The notes beneath the pieces were generated by a model that made no database searches, had not been told where the DNA came from, and saw only the letters and a list, made by a program, of their open reading frames with translations. A DNA stretch of 14,921 nucleotides from Anaerolineales bacterium (GTDB taxonomy: Bacteria; Chloroflexota; Anaerolineae; 4572-78; NAK82), in the NCBI GenBank assembly GCA_024643945.1, contig JAHELX010000080.1:1-14921 (forward strand). The letters are read 5' to 3'. Position numbers and translations under genes: made by a program. The number at the start of each line of letters is the position of its first letter. Positions within the stretch are counted from its first letter, which is position 1. Shown here piece by piece: positions 13,243-14,921 of this stretch.

Positions 13243-13686
13243 TTGTCTCAAATCAGCCTTTCTTCCGTCCCCCCATCCCCATCCCGGCGCTGTCGGGCCA
13301 CCACTGCCCGGGGCCGTCCCTGCCGCGCCTGGGCCATCAAAGACACCCACTACTGCGCCGTACACAGCCACCGCGATCAGGCCAACCCGCTGCCTGGCGA
13401 CCCTGGCCCGCAACCGCCTCGGCGCCGGCTGGAGACCATTGATGACGTCATCGCCGACATGTTCGAGAAAATGGCGCGCTTCTCGGCCATGATCGACCAG
13501 GCTGAAGACATAGACAGCTATATGAAAATGTTCGCCGTATATAGCCGCAACACCACCCACCTGGCCAGCCTGCTACGAATAAAGCAGTCGCTCCCGGGCA
13601 ACCCAACCGATGACCTGATGAGCGCCCTCGGCCAGGCTATCGACGAGGTAGGTAAAGAATGGGGCGTTGATCTATCCCACATATAG
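13243..13686 (+). CDS. Small protein with N-terminal Cys/His zinc-like motif
   Basis: This 147-aa protein starts at TTG 13243, with AAGGA ten bases upstream. The N-terminus is Ser/Pro-rich, followed by 'RRCRATTARGRPCRAWAIKD' and 'THYCAVHSH'. That is a C-x8-9-C-x10-C-x2-H pattern like the short 'CxAxTxxGxPC...yCxxH' zinc-binding motif found in many phage-associated and Chloroflexota proteins. The rest is helical: 'TIDDVIADMFEKMARFSAMI', 'YSRNTTHLASLLRIKQSL', 'DDLMSALGQAIDEVGKEWGV'. Function is unknown; DNA or RNA binding is the usual guess. Similar proteins often sit beside phage-type or transposon genes. It is headed by a strong promoter and a structured leader, so its expression is probably controlled. 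The small protein at 13760 follows with 73 bases between. Confidence 0.7.
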   Translation: MSQISLSSVPPSPSRRCRATTARGRPCRAWAIKDTHYCAVHSHRDQANPLPGDPGPQPPRRRLETIDDVIADMFEKMARFSAMIDQAEDIDSYMKMFAVYSRNTTHLASLLRIKQSLPGNPTDDLMSALGQAIDEVGKEWGVDLSHI

Positions 13687-13759
13687 GCCACATGGCTCAA
13701 CAATAGGGTTTGTATTGTGCTACATTTTCCTACTACCCCCGCTTCCAGGAGAACATACA

Positions 13760-13945
13760 ATGGGCTGGGAACAAAGAGGTAACAGACGCTGTTACTACTG
13801 CAGACGCCGCCAGGGTGGGCAAGTCATCTCCGAGTACGTCGGAGCCGGAGAAGTCGGGGCAACCACCCCCGCCCTCCAGCTCAATATCGCTACCCACGGC
13901 GGCCAACAAGTGAACCTGCTCGACGCTGACCATACCCCTGGTTGA
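13760..13945 (+). CDS. 'MGWEQRGNRR' small protein, apparently truncated
   Basis: ATG 13760 with AGGAGA eight bases upstream begins 'MGWEQRGNRRCYYCRRRQGG' and 'QVISEYVGAGEVG'. This is the start of a small basic protein type I associate with 'MGWExRxGRRYYYRK.R.GG.VvSeYVGaG..a.l'. Members are usually longer, with a helical region after 'VGAGE'. Here the sequence turns into unrelated residues (TTPALQLNIATHGGQQVNLL) and stops at TGA 13943-13945, giving 61 aa. The same frame becomes helix-like again after two more stops, at about 13997-14065 ('VEANAKAEEIRAVINTGVST'). This hints at a decayed or internally scrambled longer gene. Cys replaces the usual Tyr/Arg in 'RCYYC'. Function is unknown. The remaining 13946-14136 sequence holds only this decayed tail and a heptamer array. 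Confidence 0.5.
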   Translation: MGWEQRGNRRCYYCRRRQGGQVISEYVGAGEVGATTPALQLNIATHGGQQVNLLDADHTPG

Positions 13946-14070
13946 CGACCACCAGGCCTGAAGGTAAAATAGGCGTCACTGCCCACCCTCCCGTAGGTTG
14001 AGGCCAACGCCAAAGCAGAAGAAATCAGAGCAGTGATCAATACAGGGGTTTCCACAGCCCCAGTTACCTT

Positions 14071-14119
14071 TTACGCGATACGCAATACGCAGTACGCAAT
14101 ACGCAGTACGCAACACGCA
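14071..14119. repeat. Heptanucleotide tandem array A (nTACGCA)
   Basis: Seven consecutive 7-bp units occur here: a degenerate TTACGCG, then ATACGCA and GTACGCA versions, and finally ACACGCA. The array is non-coding and ends 17 bases before the start of the oxidoreductase gene, just upstream of its ribosome site (AAAGGA, 14123-14128). Confidence 0.85.
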
Positions 14120-14136
14120 CCAGAAAGGACCACCCA

Positions 14137-14921
14137 GTGCCTATCTTGAAAATGACCGTCAACGGCAACCCTATAGAATTGGATATCCCCGAGTCCCGCT
14201 TCCTGGCCGAAGTGCTCCGCTACGACCTGGGCTTCACCGGCACCAAAATCGGCTGCAACGAAGCCGAGTGCGGCATTTGCACCGTCCTCGTCGATGGCCA
14301 GCCCGTCGACTCCTGCATCTTCCCCGCCTTCAAAGCCCAGGGACACGACGTCCTCACCATCGAAGGCCTCGCCCCTATGTGGGCCGCCCAGAGGGGAGAG
14401 AGCACGCTCTACGCTCCACGCTCCACGCTCCACGTCCCTCTCCCCAGCCTCCATCCCCTCCAACAAGCCTTCATCGACCACGGCGCCGTCCAGTGTGGCT
14501 TCTGCACCCCCGGCCTGATCATGACCGCCGCCGCCCTCCTCGACGAGAAGACCCAATCCGGCCAGCCCGTCACCGATCAAGACATCAAGTCTGCCCTCAA
14601 AGACACCTATTGCCGCTGCACCGGCTACACCAGCGTCCTCAACGCCATCCAGTCCGCCGCCCAGCAAATGGGCCTCAATCCCCAGTCCCCAGGCCCTCCC
14701 GGCCCGCGCGGCGAAGCCCCGCGTAGGCGGGACGAAGTGCCCCAAACGGGGTACGCAGCCGAGACGGGCAGCCCTCAGCCCCCAGCCCCCAGCCCCCAGC
14801 CCCCAGACTTCCACGTTGTCGGCCGCCCCATGCCCCGCCCCGACGCCTTAGACAAGGTCACCGGTGCCGCCAAGTACACCGACGATTATCACTTCCCCGG
14901 CATGCTCTATGCCCGCACCGG
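14137..14921 (+). CDS. Xanthine-dehydrogenase-family hydroxylase: 2Fe-2S domain fused to Mo-binding domain, 3' incomplete
   Basis: At least 261 aa are visible, and the frame runs off the window. It starts at GTG 14137 (SD AAAGGA eight bases upstream), although ATG 14152 is possible. The plant-type ferredoxin domain has C40, C45, C48 (CNEAECGIC) and C60. The second 2Fe-2S helical domain has 'HGAVQCGFCTPGLI' (C120, C123) and 'YCRCTGYTS' (C159, C161). From residue ~229, 'VVGRPMPRPDALDKVTGAAK' and 'YTDDYHFPGMLYA' begin the molybdopterin (CoxL/XdhA-like) large subunit. Such enzymes hydroxylate purines, aldehydes or CO using Mo cofactor, with electrons leaving through the iron-sulphur clusters. In most relatives these are separate subunits; here they are fused. 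Two insertions look foreign: residues ~88-108 after 'TIEGLAP', and a Pro/Gly-rich linker of ~45 residues. Both contain 7-bp tandem repeats. Substrate cannot be told from this part. Confidence 0.9.
   Translation, partial: MPILKMTVNGNPIELDIPESRFLAEVLRYDLGFTGTKIGCNEAECGICTVLVDGQPVDSCIFPAFKAQGHDVLTIEGLAPMWAAQRGESTLYAPRSTLHVPLPSLHPLQQAFIDHGAVQCGFCTPGLIMTAAALLDEKTQSGQPVTDQDIKSALKDTYCRCTGYTSVLNAIQSAAQQMGLNPQSPGPPGPRGEAPRRRDEVPQTGYAAETGSPQPPAPSPQPPDFHVVGRPMPRPDALDKVTGAAKYTDDYHFPGMLYART
14404..14438. repeat. Heptanucleotide tandem array B (ACGCTCC), inside the oxidoreductase
   Basis: Five 7-bp units (ACGCTCT, three ACGCTCC, degenerate ACGTCCC) lie in frame between the two 2Fe-2S domains. They encode 'TLYAPRSTLHVP', where relatives have a short loop before 'LHPLQ'. 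Confidence 0.85.
14772..14806. repeat. Heptanucleotide tandem array C (CCCCCAG), inside the oxidoreductase
   Basis: Five 7-bp units (CCCTCAG then four CCCCCAG) encode the Pro-rich end of the linker, 'PQPPAPSPQPPD', between the iron-sulphur and molybdenum domains. Related CCCCAGT and CCCCAGG words occur near the linker start, about 14682-14695. Confidence 0.85.

Noticed and set aside
13795..14055. Reverse-strand 86-codon frame starting 'METPVLITALISSALALAST'
   Set aside because: Only the first 20 residues look like a signal or membrane segment; the rest is antisense of the 13760 gene, and no SD is evident.
14071..14119. CRISPR-like repeat cluster
   Set aside because: Units are 7 bp in direct tandem with no spacers.
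14071..14814. Reverse-strand 247-codon frame opposite the oxidoreductase
   Set aside because: It reads repeat-derived low-complexity sequence and the antisense of the 2Fe-2S domain; the forward frame has all cluster cysteines.

Overview
The window looks like an accessory, defence-rich stretch of a GC-rich bacterial chromosome, ending in ordinary metabolic sequence. The Anaerolineae-like style of the 2Fe-2S/molybdenum hydroxylase, the zinc-motif protein and the 'MGWEQRGNRR' protein suggests Chloroflexota. That is an inference from family resemblance only. A selenocysteine tRNA shows that the organism (or its ancestor) made selenoproteins.

Layout. (1) 1-6906 is a type I restriction-modification locus: the 3' end of hsdM, complete hsdS, and complete hsdR (nuclease plus SF2 motor). 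Two small genes, a DUF3800 protein and an unrecognised protein with nuclease-toxin-like features, follow hsdS through 4-base ATGA overlaps and sit before hsdR. A pRiA4b ORF-3-type gene with an in-frame amber codon is wedged between hsdM and hsdS. A second, diverged copy of the hsdM tail lies after it, so it looks like a later insertion.

(2) 6907-8200 is an AT-richer three-gene cassette (DUF3467-like, HicB-like, HicA-like) behind an extended -10 promoter, probably toxin-antitoxin. (3) 8201-10300 is a graveyard: a start-less reverse-strand coding remnant, a 5'-truncated BNR/sialidase-like gene, and a small gene interrupted by an in-frame TGA. (4) 10372-11843 is a reverse-strand operon of unknown 234-aa protein, MazE-like antitoxin and MazF toxin, with a good sigma70-type promoter. 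A 140-bp MITE with 17-bp terminal inverted repeats and a perfect 9-bp target duplication lies just upstream of that promoter. (5) 12049-12792 is a 5'-truncated IS66-like transposase that abuts the tRNA-Sec gene (12908-13003).

(6) After tRNA-Sec and its terminator, a strong promoter drives a structured leader and a 147-aa zinc-motif protein. A truncated small protein follows, then the start of a fused 2Fe-2S/molybdopterin xanthine-dehydrogenase-type oxidoreductase that runs off the window. This end carries three separate heptanucleotide tandem arrays, two of them inside the oxidoreductase reading frame.

The sequence supports a genomic island in which restriction, toxin-antitoxin and transposon remnants accumulated beside tRNA-Sec. 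I see no CRISPR array and no rRNA.
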